The notes: generated by a model from the sequence alone, not told the origin. A DNA stretch of 64,000 nucleotides from Saprospiraceae bacterium (GCA_019638385.1 JAHBTW010000012.1:1-64000), one strand, 5' to 3'. Positions 52,095 to 61,623 are shown, counted from the stretch's first letter. Numbers and translations: made by a program.

Positions 52095-52304
52095 ATGAAT
52101 AATCCAATCGGAGACAAAATTAAGGAAATCAGACAGCGCAAGAACCTTAGCCAGACAGAGGTAGCCGAGCGACTCAGCATTTCTCAGTCCGCGTATGCCA
52201 AAATAGAACAGGGCGCTGTCCGGTTGGACGTGGAACGTCTCATGGCGTTAGCCGATATCTTTGAGGTGGAGTACCACGAGCTACTGGCCCGGCTCAGCGA
52301 ATAA
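52095..52304 (+). CDS. XRE-family helix-turn-helix regulator
   Basis: 69 residues, close to a bare Cro/C1-type domain. IGDKIKEIRQRKNLSQTEVAERLSISQSAYAKIEQGAVRLDVERLMALADIFEV covers the whole HTH with the Q-x-x-Y recognition helix (SQSAYAKIE). Followed 25 bases later by a 40-codon gene in the same direction; such pairs are common in Bacteroidota. Could regulate itself, the neighbour or the leftward lipoprotein operon; targets unknown. Confidence 0.85.
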   Translation: MNNPIGDKIKEIRQRKNLSQTEVAERLSISQSAYAKIEQGAVRLDVERLMALADIFEVEYHELLARLSE

Positions 52305-52329
52305 ACAGATACACTTCAACAATAATCAC

Positions 52330-52452
52330 ATGAACAACGGCTTCATAGAGCATTTCTACGAGGCTTCCCGAGAAAGTTATGAACAGCATATACAGCACCT
52401 GCGGGAAGAAATCCTGTTCTTGCGCAACCTGTTAGAGGAACGGCTGAAGTGA
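52330..52452 (+). CDS. Small protein following the XRE gene
   Basis: 40 residues from ATG 52330. Its second half (YEQHIQHLREEILFLRNLLEERLK) is a short coiled coil or helix with leucine spacing, suited to dimerising or binding the XRE regulator. No family was recognised. Evidence is the tight spacing and the helix pattern. Confidence 0.45.
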   Translation: MNNGFIEHFYEASRESYEQHIQHLREEILFLRNLLEERLK

Positions 52453-52672
52453 GCCGGCATGCCCAACGCTGCCCCGTTCGCTACCGGAAAACAATAGCTT
52501 TTGTCTGACCTTAATCACCTGCTGTATCGTAATCCCGATAAGATGACAGGTAAATCTTCCCCAACATTTCCACTTGATCCATAGCACATTACAAGCAAGG
52601 GAGCAGACACGACACCTTGCCGTAACTACTCCCCGCCAATAAGTCCTTTATCCATTACACAATAGCACCGCC
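52453..52672. other. 220-bp intergenic region
   Basis: Convergent to slyD on the right. No gene, strong hairpin or promoter box was recognised. Confidence 0.4.
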
Positions 52673-53179
52673 TTAATGCTCGTGCCCGCCGGCGCCATGC
52701 ACATGATTGTGATCAATTTCTTCTTGTGTGGCCTCGCGTACCGATTCGATACGACCGGTGAAGTACAGGTCAAGGCCGGCCATGGGGTGGTTGAAATCCA
52801 TCACCACTTCATTTTCGCGGATTTCCTCCACGGTGCCGTAGAGCAGGCGACCTTCTTCGTCGCGGAGCGGAATGGTGCGGCCGGGCTGGAGCATTTCGGT
52901 GTCGAGTTCGCCTTCAAACATGAACACGGAGAGCGGCAGCGCAGCCACCGCGTCGTCGTCATAAGGGCCGTATGCGTCGGTATGCAAGATGCCGAATGCG
53001 AATTCGTCGCCGGCAGATTTTCCTTCTAAGTTGGCTTCAAATTCGGGGATCATTTGCCCGACGCCGAAAAGAAAAGTCAGCGGGTCGCCGCCGTTGGTTT
53101 CTTCTATCAATTCGCCTTCAGCGTTGTCTTCCTGCAATTTGTAGTGTAACGACACCACCGTGTTTTGATCAATAATCAT
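52673..53179 (-). CDS. slyD: FKBP-type peptidyl-prolyl isomerase, SlyD-like
   Basis: 168 residues. The FKBP core is interrupted by the IF (insert-in-flap) domain: VVSLHYKLQEDNAEGELIEETNGGDPLTFLFGVGQMIPEFEANLEGKSAGDEFAFGILHTDAYGPYDDDAVAALPLSVF. The histidine-rich tail (DHNHVHGAGGHEH) binds metal ions such as nickel in SlyD proteins. It helps protein folding and metallochaperone work in the cytoplasm. The ATG at 53179 follows a T-rich stretch on its strand. Confidence 0.92.
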   Translation of the reverse strand: MIIDQNTVVSLHYKLQEDNAEGELIEETNGGDPLTFLFGVGQMIPEFEANLEGKSAGDEFAFGILHTDAYGPYDDDAVAALPLSVFMFEGELDTEMLQPGRTIPLRDEEGRLLYGTVEEIRENEVVMDFNHPMAGLDLYFTGRIESVREATQEEIDHNHVHGAGGHEH

Positions 53180-53251
53180 GTTTGTTATGGTTTTGTAGTT
53201 GATGACAAAAAAGCCCTTGCGGCATTTGGGAAAACGCTTCGAAGCGGCCGG

Positions 53252-55672
53252 TCAATGATCGCAACCGATGGGAGCGCCGTCCGGCATAGCAGGCGGGGCG
53301 GGTACTTTATACGCGGCGGGGTCTTGACGAAACCGGCGCAACTGATGCAACAGCCAGGTGTAATGCGCGCCCTGATCCACATCGTCGGCATACCCGGATT
53401 GCTGCTCCAAACGCTTTTCCAACTCCGTTAGTTTAAACCAGGCAATAGCCGATACCTGCGGATGGATGGCGGTATCCCCGGCTAATTGCATGAGGCGGTT
53501 GAAAACCAGCTTCTCCGTGGCGCGGGCTATTTCCTGCTCAAAGGGCGTTTGTGCCTTTTGCACTTTCACGACAGAGAGCAACTGGTCTATCATATCATTC
53601 GCCGAAAGGCGCTTGGGGTCGCGGGCGCGATGCTCAATCATGCGGGCGAGGCGTTCCGGGTTCAGAATGAGTTCGATGCTGAGCGATGCCGAACTTTGAG
53701 CGGCCGCGATGGGGTCGAACACAATGCCGGTATGGGTTTTGAACAATTCCCGGTCGCGGGCATACATGGGCGGCTGCGGGGGCAACTTTCGGAGCAGGGG
53801 TTCCGGCAGCGTGAGGTTTTTGGGATCGAGCGTGAGCAACAGGGCGGCAAGGGCATCGCGTTGGAGTTTATCATCCACCATGGAGGCCGGCGTTTGGCCG
53901 TCGCCGCGCACGGCAAAACTGTATTGCACCCCGCCGATCGCTTTAGCGGTAGCCTCCACCTGATAGCGGTGGGCCAGGTAGAGCGGCACGAGCACGCGTT
54001 CCAACTCGGCCATGGGCGTGCCGATGGGTATGTTGATGTCGCCGAAGCGGCCCAGAGCGGTTTTGCGCACTTGCAGCAGGCGGCGAAGTTCCTCAGCGGG
54101 CGATGCCCCGTTGTCCCAGAGGTGCGCCTGCGGATGTGCGCTGCCTTGCGGGCGGGCGTCCTGATCGGTGAGGTAGTGCAGGCCGAGCTTGTTGTTTTCG
54201 CGGAGGAGGTCTTGCAGCGCTTTGTGCTCGTCGGTCCCTGTCGGGAAATGCTGGTAGCCATATATAATGGCGCGTTTATCCCATTCGCCGATGCCGGAAG
54301 CGTAGGCTTTGCTGAAGTCCATATTGCCCAGCGCGTCGAGGGCGATATAGGGGTGCGGGTAGTCCATCACGGAAGCGCGATCGTTGACGCTGGCGGCGAA
54401 GTTGTGCATGAGGCCGATGGTGTGCCCGACTTCATGCGCCGAGAGTTGACGCAGGCGGGCCAGCGCCATTTGTTCCATGCGAGGGTCGGGCGTTTCTCCT
54501 TTTTCGTACGCTTCAATCAGGCCCTGTGCAATGAGGAAATCCTGCCGCACCCGCAGAGATCCGAGCAAAACATGGCCTTTGATGATTTCGCCGGTGCGCG
54601 GGTCGCTCACGCTGCTGCCGTACGACCAGCCCCGCGTGGAGCGGTGTACCCAGTTGATGACATTGTAGCGCACATCCAACGGATCGGCATCGGCAGGCAG
54701 TTCTTTCACCTGAAAAGCATTTTTGTATCCGGCCGCCTCAAATGCCTGATTCCACCAGGCCGCGCCTTCGATGAGGGCTGATTTAATCGGCTCCGGCGCG
54801 CCGCGATCTACATAATACACAATAGGTTTCACCGCTTCGCTCATCTTTGCGGAGGGGTCTTTTTTCTCCAGACGATGCCGGGAGATGAATCGTTTCACCA
54901 AAGGTTGATCAATGGGTGTGGCATAGTCGCGGTAAGATGCTGCATAATAACCGGAGCGGGGATCATATACTCTGGGCTTATAATTCCCATCGGGCAATTC
55001 GATCAAAGAGTGATGCATGCGAATGGTGACGGATTCTGAGGTAGGCGTCACGGAGCGCAGCAATGCGCCGGCGCTTTCGCCGATGAAGGTGACGATGGCC
55101 TCAAATTCGCTGTTTTTCGGGAAGTTTTTGGTTTGCTCCAAATAGACGGCCGAGCGGCTGTCGTCGGGGCGATAGGTTCCCTGATTGTTTGTTTTGAGCC
55201 GGGCCGCTACGCCGTGTGCGTCGCGCAGGAGGAAGGGGGTGAAATCCACCAATACCCGACCGTTTTCTTCTGCTTCCACTTTGAAGCCCCATAGTGCAGA
55301 TTGTGCAAAGGCATCTGCTACGGAGCGGCGTTCGTCGGCGTTGTTGCTCACCGCGCGGTAGCCGTAGTTGGGCTGGAGCAGCAGCACTTTCGGCCCGACG
55401 CGCTGAAATTTGACGATGCGGGTATCGCCCAATTGATTGCGATCCAGCCCGATATCATTGGAGCCTACGCCGGCAGCGAGGGAGTTGACATAGAGTACTT
55501 CTTCGTCCCAGCGGTTGATTTCCAACCAGATACGGCCTTCTTTTTCATCCCAATAAAAGGAGAAATAACCGGGATAGGCTTTCATGCCGGCGGTTTTGGC
55601 CGAGATGGACGTTTGGGCGTATAAGCCGCAGGAGAGACAAAAAGAGAAAATGAGGAGGTAAAATGTACGCAT
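53252..55672 (-). CDS. Zinc-dependent metalloprotease (DUF5117/DUF4953 type)
   Basis: 806 residues from ATG 55672; signal peptide MRTFYLLIFSFCLSCGLYAQ. N-terminal DUF5118/5117-like region (AYPGYFSFYWDEKEGRIWLEINRWDEEVLYVNSLAAGVG), then a metalloprotease part with the zinc motif SAHEVGHTIGLMHNFAAS (His413, Glu414, His417, and a further His in LMHNF). This is the typical Bacteroidota secreted zinc protease. Its C-terminal region shows no T9SS sorting signal I can recognise. Acts probably in the periplasm or outside. Divergent from thrA; a TATTTTTG box (55709-55716, minus strand) lies 37 bp upstream. Confidence 0.88.
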   Translation of the reverse strand: MRTFYLLIFSFCLSCGLYAQTSISAKTAGMKAYPGYFSFYWDEKEGRIWLEINRWDEEVLYVNSLAAGVGSNDIGLDRNQLGDTRIVKFQRVGPKVLLLQPNYGYRAVSNNADERRSVADAFAQSALWGFKVEAEENGRVLVDFTPFLLRDAHGVAARLKTNNQGTYRPDDSRSAVYLEQTKNFPKNSEFEAIVTFIGESAGALLRSVTPTSESVTIRMHHSLIELPDGNYKPRVYDPRSGYYAASYRDYATPIDQPLVKRFISRHRLEKKDPSAKMSEAVKPIVYYVDRGAPEPIKSALIEGAAWWNQAFEAAGYKNAFQVKELPADADPLDVRYNVINWVHRSTRGWSYGSSVSDPRTGEIIKGHVLLGSLRVRQDFLIAQGLIEAYEKGETPDPRMEQMALARLRQLSAHEVGHTIGLMHNFAASVNDRASVMDYPHPYIALDALGNMDFSKAYASGIGEWDKRAIIYGYQHFPTGTDEHKALQDLLRENNKLGLHYLTDQDARPQGSAHPQAHLWDNGASPAEELRRLLQVRKTALGRFGDINIPIGTPMAELERVLVPLYLAHRYQVEATAKAIGGVQYSFAVRGDGQTPASMVDDKLQRDALAALLLTLDPKNLTLPEPLLRKLPPQPPMYARDRELFKTHTGIVFDPIAAAQSSASLSIELILNPERLARMIEHRARDPKRLSANDMIDQLLSVVKVQKAQTPFEQEIARATEKLVFNRLMQLAGDTAIHPQVSAIAWFKLTELEKRLEQQSGYADDVDQGAHYTWLLHQLRRFRQDPAAYKVPAPPAMPDGAPIGCDH

Positions 55673-55708
55673 TTGCTGTCGGTATTTGATAGAGTAGCCA
55701 CTTTCCGC

Positions 55709-55716
55709 CAAAAATA
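55709..55716 (-). promoter_or_regulatory. Promoter -7 box TATTTTTG (minus strand)
   Basis: Reverse complement of CAAAAATA; fits TAnnTTTG, 37 bases before ATG 55672. Confidence 0.45.
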
Positions 55717-55737
55717 TAAAAGTCGTCCCTTTATTCC

Positions 55738-55745
55738 TACCTTTG
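55738..55745 (+). promoter_or_regulatory. thrA promoter -7 box TACCTTTG
   Basis: TACCTTTG fits TAnnTTTG, 25 bases before ATG 55771. No clear -33 TTTG is visible. Confidence 0.55.
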
Positions 55746-55770
55746 CGCCTTCATTTTCAATCCCATTTAC

Positions 55771-58224
55771 ATGAAAGTGTTAAAATTCGGAGGCTCCTCC
55801 GTCGGAACACCCGAACGCATCCGGGGCCTTGTCGAAATCCTGAAGCGCTATTACCTGCAGGGCGAAAAATTTGCCGTTGTCTTTTCTGCTTTTTCCGGCG
55901 TTACGGATTCCCTTCTGCAAATGGGCGCCAAAGCCGCTGAGGGCGATGCCTCCTATTTAGATTTGTTTGAAGCCATGCGCGCGCGTCATTTGGAAGCGGC
56001 GCAGGAATTGCTGCGCGGCGACTATCTCCAACAGGCCCTGCCCGAATTGGAAAACAACCACGAGGTACTCAAAAGCCTGCTCTACGGCATTTTTTTAGTA
56101 CGCGAAGCCTCCCCCCGCACGATGGACTATGTCATCAGTTTCGGCGAGCGCAACTCCGCTTTTCTCCTTTCGCACGTCATGCGGCAAGCCGGTATTCACG
56201 CCGCTTATTTAGATGCGCGCAAAATCATCAAAACCGACAGCCGCTTCGGCAGCGCACAGGTGGATTTTGAAACCACCAATGAAAAAGCGATCGAATATTT
56301 CACCCAAAACCCTGAAATACAATCTGTTACAGGCTTTATTGGATCCACAAAAGGCGGCCTCACCACCACGCTGGGGCGAGGCGGCTCCGATTATACCGCC
56401 GCGATCATCGGCGCAGCCTTAGATGCTTCAATCATTGAAATATGGACCGACGTGGACGGTGTGCTTACCGCCGATCCGCGCAAAGTCAAAAAGGCTTTCA
56501 CACTTCCCTCTATGACCTACGCCGAGGCAATGGAGATGTCGCACTTTGGCGCCAAGGTTATCTACCCTCCTACCCTTCAGCCGGCCTTGGTGAAGCGGAT
56601 TCCCCTGGCTATTAAAAATACATTCAATCCCGATTTTCCCGGCACGTTGGTGTCTGATAAATCCGATCCCGGCAGTTTGCCGGTAAAAGGGCTTTCCTCC
56701 ATCAGCGAGGTGGCCTTGCTCACGTTGCAGGGCAGCGGCATGTTTGGGGTACCGGGCATAGCGGGCCGCTTGTTCAATGCGCTGGCCGGCGGCGGCATCA
56801 GCGTCATTCTCATTACGCAAGGCTCCTCTGAACATTCCATCACATTTGCCATTCAGCCGCAATCGGCCAGGAAGGCGCAGAAGTTGGTGGAAAAAGAATT
56901 CAGTCTGGAAATTCAACGCGGCTGGACCGATGCGGTAAAAGTGGAAACCGGCCTATCCGTGCTCGCCGTTATCGGGGAGAACATGCGTTTTCGGCCGGGC
57001 ATTGCCGGGCAGCTTTTTCAGGCGCTCGGCAAAAACGGCGTCAATGTGGTGGCCATTGCGCAGGGCTCGTCCGAGTTGAACATTTCCATCGTCGTGAATA
57101 AAGACGATGAATCCAAAGCACTCAACACTCTGCATGAAGCATTTTTTCTTTCCGATACACAAGATATACACCTGTACATTGTCGGCACGGGTTTGATCGG
57201 GAGTACCTTGCTGGAGCAAATCCGCCAACAGGCCGATTATCTGCGCGAACGAAGGGCTATGGAAATAAAGGTAGTCGGCCTGGCCAACAGCCGAAAAATG
57301 ACTTTCAACCCGGAAGGGATTCCGCTTGATCGCTGGAGGGATGTGTTGGCGAGTTCGGAGCAACATTCCGACATCGGCGCATTCATACAACACATGAAAA
57401 CGCTCAACTTAGCCAATACCATTTTTGTGGACAACACCTCCGGCGCGCAGGTGGTGGGGCATTATGAAACCGTGCTTGATTCGAGTATTTCCATTTCTAC
57501 GCCTAACAAGATTGCCGTTTCGTCCTCTTTTCTACAATACCAGCGCCTCAAGGCCATTGCCGCCAAACGGGGCGTATTGTTTGAATATGAAACCAATGTG
57601 GGCGCCGGGTTGCCGGTCATTTCCGTCCTGCGCGACCTCATAGACAGCGGTGATCGCATCCTTCGCATCGAGGGGGTTTTGTCGGGCACCTTGTCTTTTA
57701 TTTTTAATACGTTCCGGGAAGGCAAGCCTTTCAGCAGTATCGTGCGCGAAGCCATGGAGCGGGGCTATACCGAACCGGATCCGCGAGACGACCTCAATTG
57801 CATGGACGTCCGCCGGAAGCTACTCATTCTGGCCCGCGAAAGAGGATTGGCTTTAGACGCCGAAGATGTGGAAATACGCCCCCTGCTCCCGGAGGCTTGC
57901 CGGAATGCGAAATCGGTGGAGGCTTTTCTCGTTGAGTTGGCAAAGGCCGATGATTGGTTTGAAGCGCAACGCGCCGACGCTGCCCGGGAGGGCAAAGCTC
58001 TTCGAATGATCGCAAAGTTGGATCAAGGCAAAGCAAGCATCGGCTTGGAGGCAGTGGATTCCACGCATCCGTTTTTCGGCCTCAGCGGCAGTGACAATAT
58101 GATTGTATTTACGACCGAGCGATACAAAGAACGCCCCTTAGTGGTGCGCGGTCCTGGCGCCGGCGCAGAGGTGACGGCAGCGGGTGTTTTTGCCGAAATC
58201 ATCAAAATTGCCAACTTCCTCTGA
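55771..58224 (+). CDS. thrA: Bifunctional aspartokinase / homoserine dehydrogenase I
   Basis: 817 residues. The N-terminal aspartokinase (about 1-290; KFGGSSVGTPERI, GFIGSTKGGLTTTLGRGGSDYTAAIIGAAL, the motif for aspartate and ATP) is followed by two ACT domains (about 310-460) and a C-terminal homoserine dehydrogenase (LYIVGTGLIGSTLLEQI, then the NADP domain; EGVLSGTLSFIFNTF). Catalyses the first and third steps from aspartate to threonine, with feedback control via ACT domains. It starts the thrABC operon; thrB begins 1 base after its stop. Confidence 0.93.
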   Translation: MKVLKFGGSSVGTPERIRGLVEILKRYYLQGEKFAVVFSAFSGVTDSLLQMGAKAAEGDASYLDLFEAMRARHLEAAQELLRGDYLQQALPELENNHEVLKSLLYGIFLVREASPRTMDYVISFGERNSAFLLSHVMRQAGIHAAYLDARKIIKTDSRFGSAQVDFETTNEKAIEYFTQNPEIQSVTGFIGSTKGGLTTTLGRGGSDYTAAIIGAALDASIIEIWTDVDGVLTADPRKVKKAFTLPSMTYAEAMEMSHFGAKVIYPPTLQPALVKRIPLAIKNTFNPDFPGTLVSDKSDPGSLPVKGLSSISEVALLTLQGSGMFGVPGIAGRLFNALAGGGISVILITQGSSEHSITFAIQPQSARKAQKLVEKEFSLEIQRGWTDAVKVETGLSVLAVIGENMRFRPGIAGQLFQALGKNGVNVVAIAQGSSELNISIVVNKDDESKALNTLHEAFFLSDTQDIHLYIVGTGLIGSTLLEQIRQQADYLRERRAMEIKVVGLANSRKMTFNPEGIPLDRWRDVLASSEQHSDIGAFIQHMKTLNLANTIFVDNTSGAQVVGHYETVLDSSISISTPNKIAVSSSFLQYQRLKAIAAKRGVLFEYETNVGAGLPVISVLRDLIDSGDRILRIEGVLSGTLSFIFNTFREGKPFSSIVREAMERGYTEPDPRDDLNCMDVRRKLLILARERGLALDAEDVEIRPLLPEACRNAKSVEAFLVELAKADDWFEAQRADAAREGKALRMIAKLDQGKASIGLEAVDSTHPFFGLSGSDNMIVFTTERYKERPLVVRGPGAGAEVTAAGVFAEIIKIANFL

Positions 58225-58225
58225 T

Positions 58226-59158
58226 ATGCTGCACGAAGTAAAAGTTTTCGCCCCGGCCTCCGTAGGCAATGCCATTGTCGGGTTCGATATGATGGGGCTG
58301 GCGCTCTCCCGGCCCGGCGATGAAATCGTAGCGAGGAGAAGTGAGCGCCCCGGTTTGCATATTACTGCCATCACCGGCGATGAGGGCAAGCTCCCTTATG
58401 ACCCTGAAAAAAACACAGCAGGCCTCGCAGCATCAAGCCTGCTGAAACACTTAGATAAAACCGGCCTCGGTATAGAGTTGGAAATCCACAAGTGTATGCC
58501 CTTCGGAAGCGGCTTGGGCTCCAGTGCGGCGAGTGCGGTGGGGGGCGCTTTCGCGGTAAATGTCTTGCTGGGCAGCCCGCTCTCCAAAAGAGAATTATTG
58601 CCTTTCGCCATGCAAGGCGAGCAATTGGCTTCGGGCGGATACCATGCCGACAATGTGGCGCCCAGTCTGCTCGGCGGCATTATTCTGATTCGCAGCAATC
58701 GGGATTTGGACGTATTGTCTCTGCCCGTGCCTACGGAATTATACGCTGCGGTGGTATATCCGGAAGTAGAAATTCTCACCAAAACGGCAAGGGGTATTTT
58801 GAAGACAGAAGTGCCATTGAAACAACACGTCGTGCAAAGCGGGTATCTCGGCGGGTTCATGGCCGGTTTGTTTTGCAGCGATTATGATCTTATCGGACGT
58901 TCCCTCCGCGATGTGATCATTGAGCCGCAGCGCGCCTGCATGATTCCGCATTTTTACGAAGTTCAACAAGCCGCGCTATCGGCAGGCGCTTTAGGCTGTA
59001 GCATTTCCGGAGCGGGGCCGTCTATGGTAGCCTTGTGCAAAGGCGATGCAATCGCTGCCCAGGTAGGAGCCGCCATGCAACAGATTTTTACACAGGCCGG
59101 TATTCCGAACGAACTTTTTCTTTCTGCCGTCAACGCCGAAGGAGCCATTGCCTTATAA
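58226..59158 (+). CDS. thrB: Homoserine kinase
   Basis: 310 residues from ATG 58226. GHMP-kinase fold: KVFAPASVGNAIVGFDMMGLAL at the N-terminus, the phosphate loop CMPFGSGLGSSAASAVGG (P-x3-GLGSSAA), and the C-terminal CSISGAGPSMVALC. Phosphorylates L-homoserine with ATP. It starts one base after the thrA stop and 12 bases before thrC, so it is translationally coupled. Confidence 0.93.
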   Translation: MLHEVKVFAPASVGNAIVGFDMMGLALSRPGDEIVARRSERPGLHITAITGDEGKLPYDPEKNTAGLAASSLLKHLDKTGLGIELEIHKCMPFGSGLGSSAASAVGGAFAVNVLLGSPLSKRELLPFAMQGEQLASGGYHADNVAPSLLGGIILIRSNRDLDVLSLPVPTELYAAVVYPEVEILTKTARGILKTEVPLKQHVVQSGYLGGFMAGLFCSDYDLIGRSLRDVIIEPQRACMIPHFYEVQQAALSAGALGCSISGAGPSMVALCKGDAIAAQVGAAMQQIFTQAGIPNELFLSAVNAEGAIAL

Positions 59159-59170
59159 ACTCAAGCTGCC

Positions 59171-60484
59171 ATGCAACTATACAGCACCAACAACAAGGAG
59201 CACTTAGTCTCTCTCAAGGAAGCCGTTTTTCGCGGATTGCCGGAAGACAGTGGTCTCTACATGCCCCAAACCATTCCGGTGTTAGAGCCGGATTTTATTC
59301 AAAACCTGGCCAAACACAGTTTTCAGGAAATTGCCTTTCGCGTAGCGGATACCTTGCTTCAAGGCGCCATCCCTGAGCAAGACTTGCAAACCATCATCCA
59401 CAAAGCCGTCAATTTTCCGGCGCCGGTCCATACATTGGACGAACACACCCACGTATTGGAATTGTTTCACGGCCCTTCTCTGGCGTTCAAAGATTTCGGC
59501 GCGCGCTTCATGGCGCAATTGATGAGCTATTTTAATCGGGCAGAAGACCGCGAGTTGGTCATCCTTGTAGCTACTTCGGGCGATACCGGCGGCGCGGTGG
59601 CGGCGGGATTTTATCAAACGCCCGGCATCAAAGTGGTCATCCTCTACCCTTCCGGCAAGGTGAGTATGTTGCAGGAAAAACAACTTACTACCCTGGGACA
59701 AAACATCGCTGCATTGGAGGTCAATGGTACATTTGACGATTGTCAGGCATTGGTCAAGCAAGCGTTTTTGGACCCCGAACTCAGCTCGGCCATACGGCTC
59801 AGCTCGGCCAATTCCATCAATATTTCACGGCTCATTCCGCAGAGCTTTTACTATTTCGAGGCATACAAACAAGTGGCCGATGGCAAGACGCCTGTTGTTT
59901 TTTGTGTGCCGAGCGGCAATTTTGGCAACCTCACCGCCGGACTCATGGCGCATCGAATGGGCCTGCCGGTGCATCATTTCATTGCTGCAACCAACATCAA
60001 TGACGTGGTACCTGCTTATTTGCATACGGGGCAATACCTTCCACGGCCTTCCGCCCGAACGCTTTCCAATGCAATGGACGTGGGCGCGCCATCCAATTTT
60101 GCCCGGATGCTGGACATGTTCATAACGGAAAACGGTTCCACGTGGAACAATATGACAGCAACCATCGCTGGATATGCCTTCAACGACGAGCAAACCAAGC
60201 ATGCCATCCGGGAAGTATTCGACCGATTCGACTATGTCATGGACCCACATGGCGCTGTGGGCTATCTTGCGTTGAAGCAATATCAACGAGAACATCCGCA
60301 CACAATTGGCGTTGTATTGGAGACCGCTCACCCGGCAAAATTCTTGGACGATATGGAGGCCATTTTGGAAAGACCGATAGAAATACCGGAACGCTTGGCA
60401 GCGTTGGCTCACGAAGAAAAAGTGGCTACGTCTATGCCGATAGCGTTTCCCGCGTTTAAGTCGTGGCTTATGGACAACTACTGA
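59171..60484 (+). CDS. thrC: Threonine synthase
   Basis: 437 residues. PLP enzyme converting O-phosphohomoserine to threonine. The lysine lies in HGPSLAFKDFGARFMAQLM, with the phosphate-binding glycine loop in VATSGDTGGAVAAGFYQ and the SANSINISRL motif. The C-terminal part carries DPHGAVGYLAL. It is the third gene of the operon. A 14-bp palindrome that looks like a parS site lies inside it at 60135-60148. Confidence 0.93.
   Translation: MQLYSTNNKEHLVSLKEAVFRGLPEDSGLYMPQTIPVLEPDFIQNLAKHSFQEIAFRVADTLLQGAIPEQDLQTIIHKAVNFPAPVHTLDEHTHVLELFHGPSLAFKDFGARFMAQLMSYFNRAEDRELVILVATSGDTGGAVAAGFYQTPGIKVVILYPSGKVSMLQEKQLTTLGQNIAALEVNGTFDDCQALVKQAFLDPELSSAIRLSSANSINISRLIPQSFYYFEAYKQVADGKTPVVFCVPSGNFGNLTAGLMAHRMGLPVHHFIAATNINDVVPAYLHTGQYLPRPSARTLSNAMDVGAPSNFARMLDMFITENGSTWNNMTATIAGYAFNDEQTKHAIREVFDRFDYVMDPHGAVGYLALKQYQREHPHTIGVVLETAHPAKFLDDMEAILERPIEIPERLAALAHEEKVATSMPIAFPAFKSWLMDNY
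60134..60149. promoter_or_regulatory. parS-like palindrome 1 (inside thrC)
   Basis: GGTTCCACGTGGAACA contains the perfect palindrome GTTCCACGTGGAAC and differs by one base from the TGTTCCACGTGGAACA form of the ParB-binding parS consensus. It is in the coding sequence. Confidence 0.5.
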
Positions 60485-60490
60485 TTGAGA

Positions 60491-60506
60491 TGTTCCCCGT
60501 GGAACA
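60491..60506. promoter_or_regulatory. parS-like palindrome 2 (after thrC)
   Basis: TGTTCCCCGTGGAACA differs from TGTTCCACGTGGAACA at one base and lies 7 bases after the thrC stop codon, about 357 bases from site 1. Confidence 0.5.
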
Positions 60507-60528
60507 TAAGAGCAAAAAAATAGAACGA

Positions 60529-61617
60529 ATGCAAGACTATAAGAACCCTCGATTGGTAGTGGACAGCGCCACTACTACCCCCGGAAAGGTGGCCTGGCGC
60601 AGTCCCTCTAATTTAGCGCTCATCAAATACTGGGGCAAATATGGGCAGCAATTGCCCAAAAATCCCTCCATTAGCTTTACGCTACAAAATGCCTATACGG
60701 AAACCAGCTTAGAATACCGCCCCCAAACAGACAACAAGCCCGGCATTCAATTGAACTTCTTTTTTGATGGCGTGCAAAATGAGCCGTTCAAGGAAAAAAT
60801 TGTGGCATTCTTCGACAGCATAGCGGAGATATTCCCCTTCCTACGTCAAATGGAATGGACGATGCACAGCCGCAATTCTTTCCCGCACTCCGCCGGCATT
60901 GCCTCTTCAGCATCTGCCATGAGCGCATTGGCATTATGCTTGTGTAGCATAGAGCGGCGTCTCTTCGGCTACTTAGAGGATGAAAGCGAGCTGTTGGCCA
61001 AAGCATCCTATATAGCCCGGCTGGGATCGGGCAGCGCCTGTCGTTCGGTCTATCCCAAATTAGCCGTTTGGGGTGAAACGCCGGCAGTTGCGGGAAGTTC
61101 CAATCTGTTTGCAGTGCCGTTCACAGCACAAGTGCATGAGGTGTTTTACACCTTCCACGACGATATCCTGCTCATCAGCCAGGAAGAAAAAAGCGTATCC
61201 AGTCGGGCAGGGCATGGCCTCATGGATGGTAACATATACGCTGAAAATCGCTATACGCAAGCCCGACAACGCATGTATGAACTCCTCGCCGCGCTTCAAA
61301 AGGGAGACATCGAAACATTCGGCCGCATTGTCGAATCGGAAGCGCTCACATTGCATGCCTTAATGATGACCTCCAATCCGCCTTATGTTTTGATGAAACC
61401 CAACACGCTTGCGGCCATCGAGAAGCTGCGTGTGTTTAGGACAGAGCAAAAAGTACCGCTGTACTTTAGTTTGGACGCCGGCCCCAACTTACACTTGTTG
61501 TATCCAGGTGAATTCAAAGTGGACGTACAGCGATTCATAAAAGCAGAGTTGGAGCAACTTTGTCAGAACGGTCGTTGGATTGCCGATGAGGTAGGCGAAG
61601 GGCCGATTGAAATTTAA
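60529..61617 (+). CDS. mvaD: Diphosphomevalonate decarboxylase
   Basis: 362 residues from ATG 60529; other in-frame starts at 60490 and 60463 (overlapping thrC) are possible. A GHMP-superfamily enzyme that decarboxylates mevalonate diphosphate to isopentenyl diphosphate. Hallmarks: APSNLALIKYWGK-like start (WRSPSNLALIKYWGKYGQQLPKNPSISFTL), the phosphate loop FPHSAGIASSASAMSALALCL, GSGSACRSVYPKLAVW, and the C-terminal YFSLDAGPNLHLLYP. It is in the thr gene cluster but belongs to isoprenoid synthesis; the cluster may be a housekeeping run rather than a pathway. Confidence 0.9.
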   Translation: MQDYKNPRLVVDSATTTPGKVAWRSPSNLALIKYWGKYGQQLPKNPSISFTLQNAYTETSLEYRPQTDNKPGIQLNFFFDGVQNEPFKEKIVAFFDSIAEIFPFLRQMEWTMHSRNSFPHSAGIASSASAMSALALCLCSIERRLFGYLEDESELLAKASYIARLGSGSACRSVYPKLAVWGETPAVAGSSNLFAVPFTAQVHEVFYTFHDDILLISQEEKSVSSRAGHGLMDGNIYAENRYTQARQRMYELLAALQKGDIETFGRIVESEALTLHALMMTSNPPYVLMKPNTLAAIEKLRVFRTEQKVPLYFSLDAGPNLHLLYPGEFKVDVQRFIKAELEQLCQNGRWIADEVGEGPIEI

Positions 61618-61623
61618 ATTATC

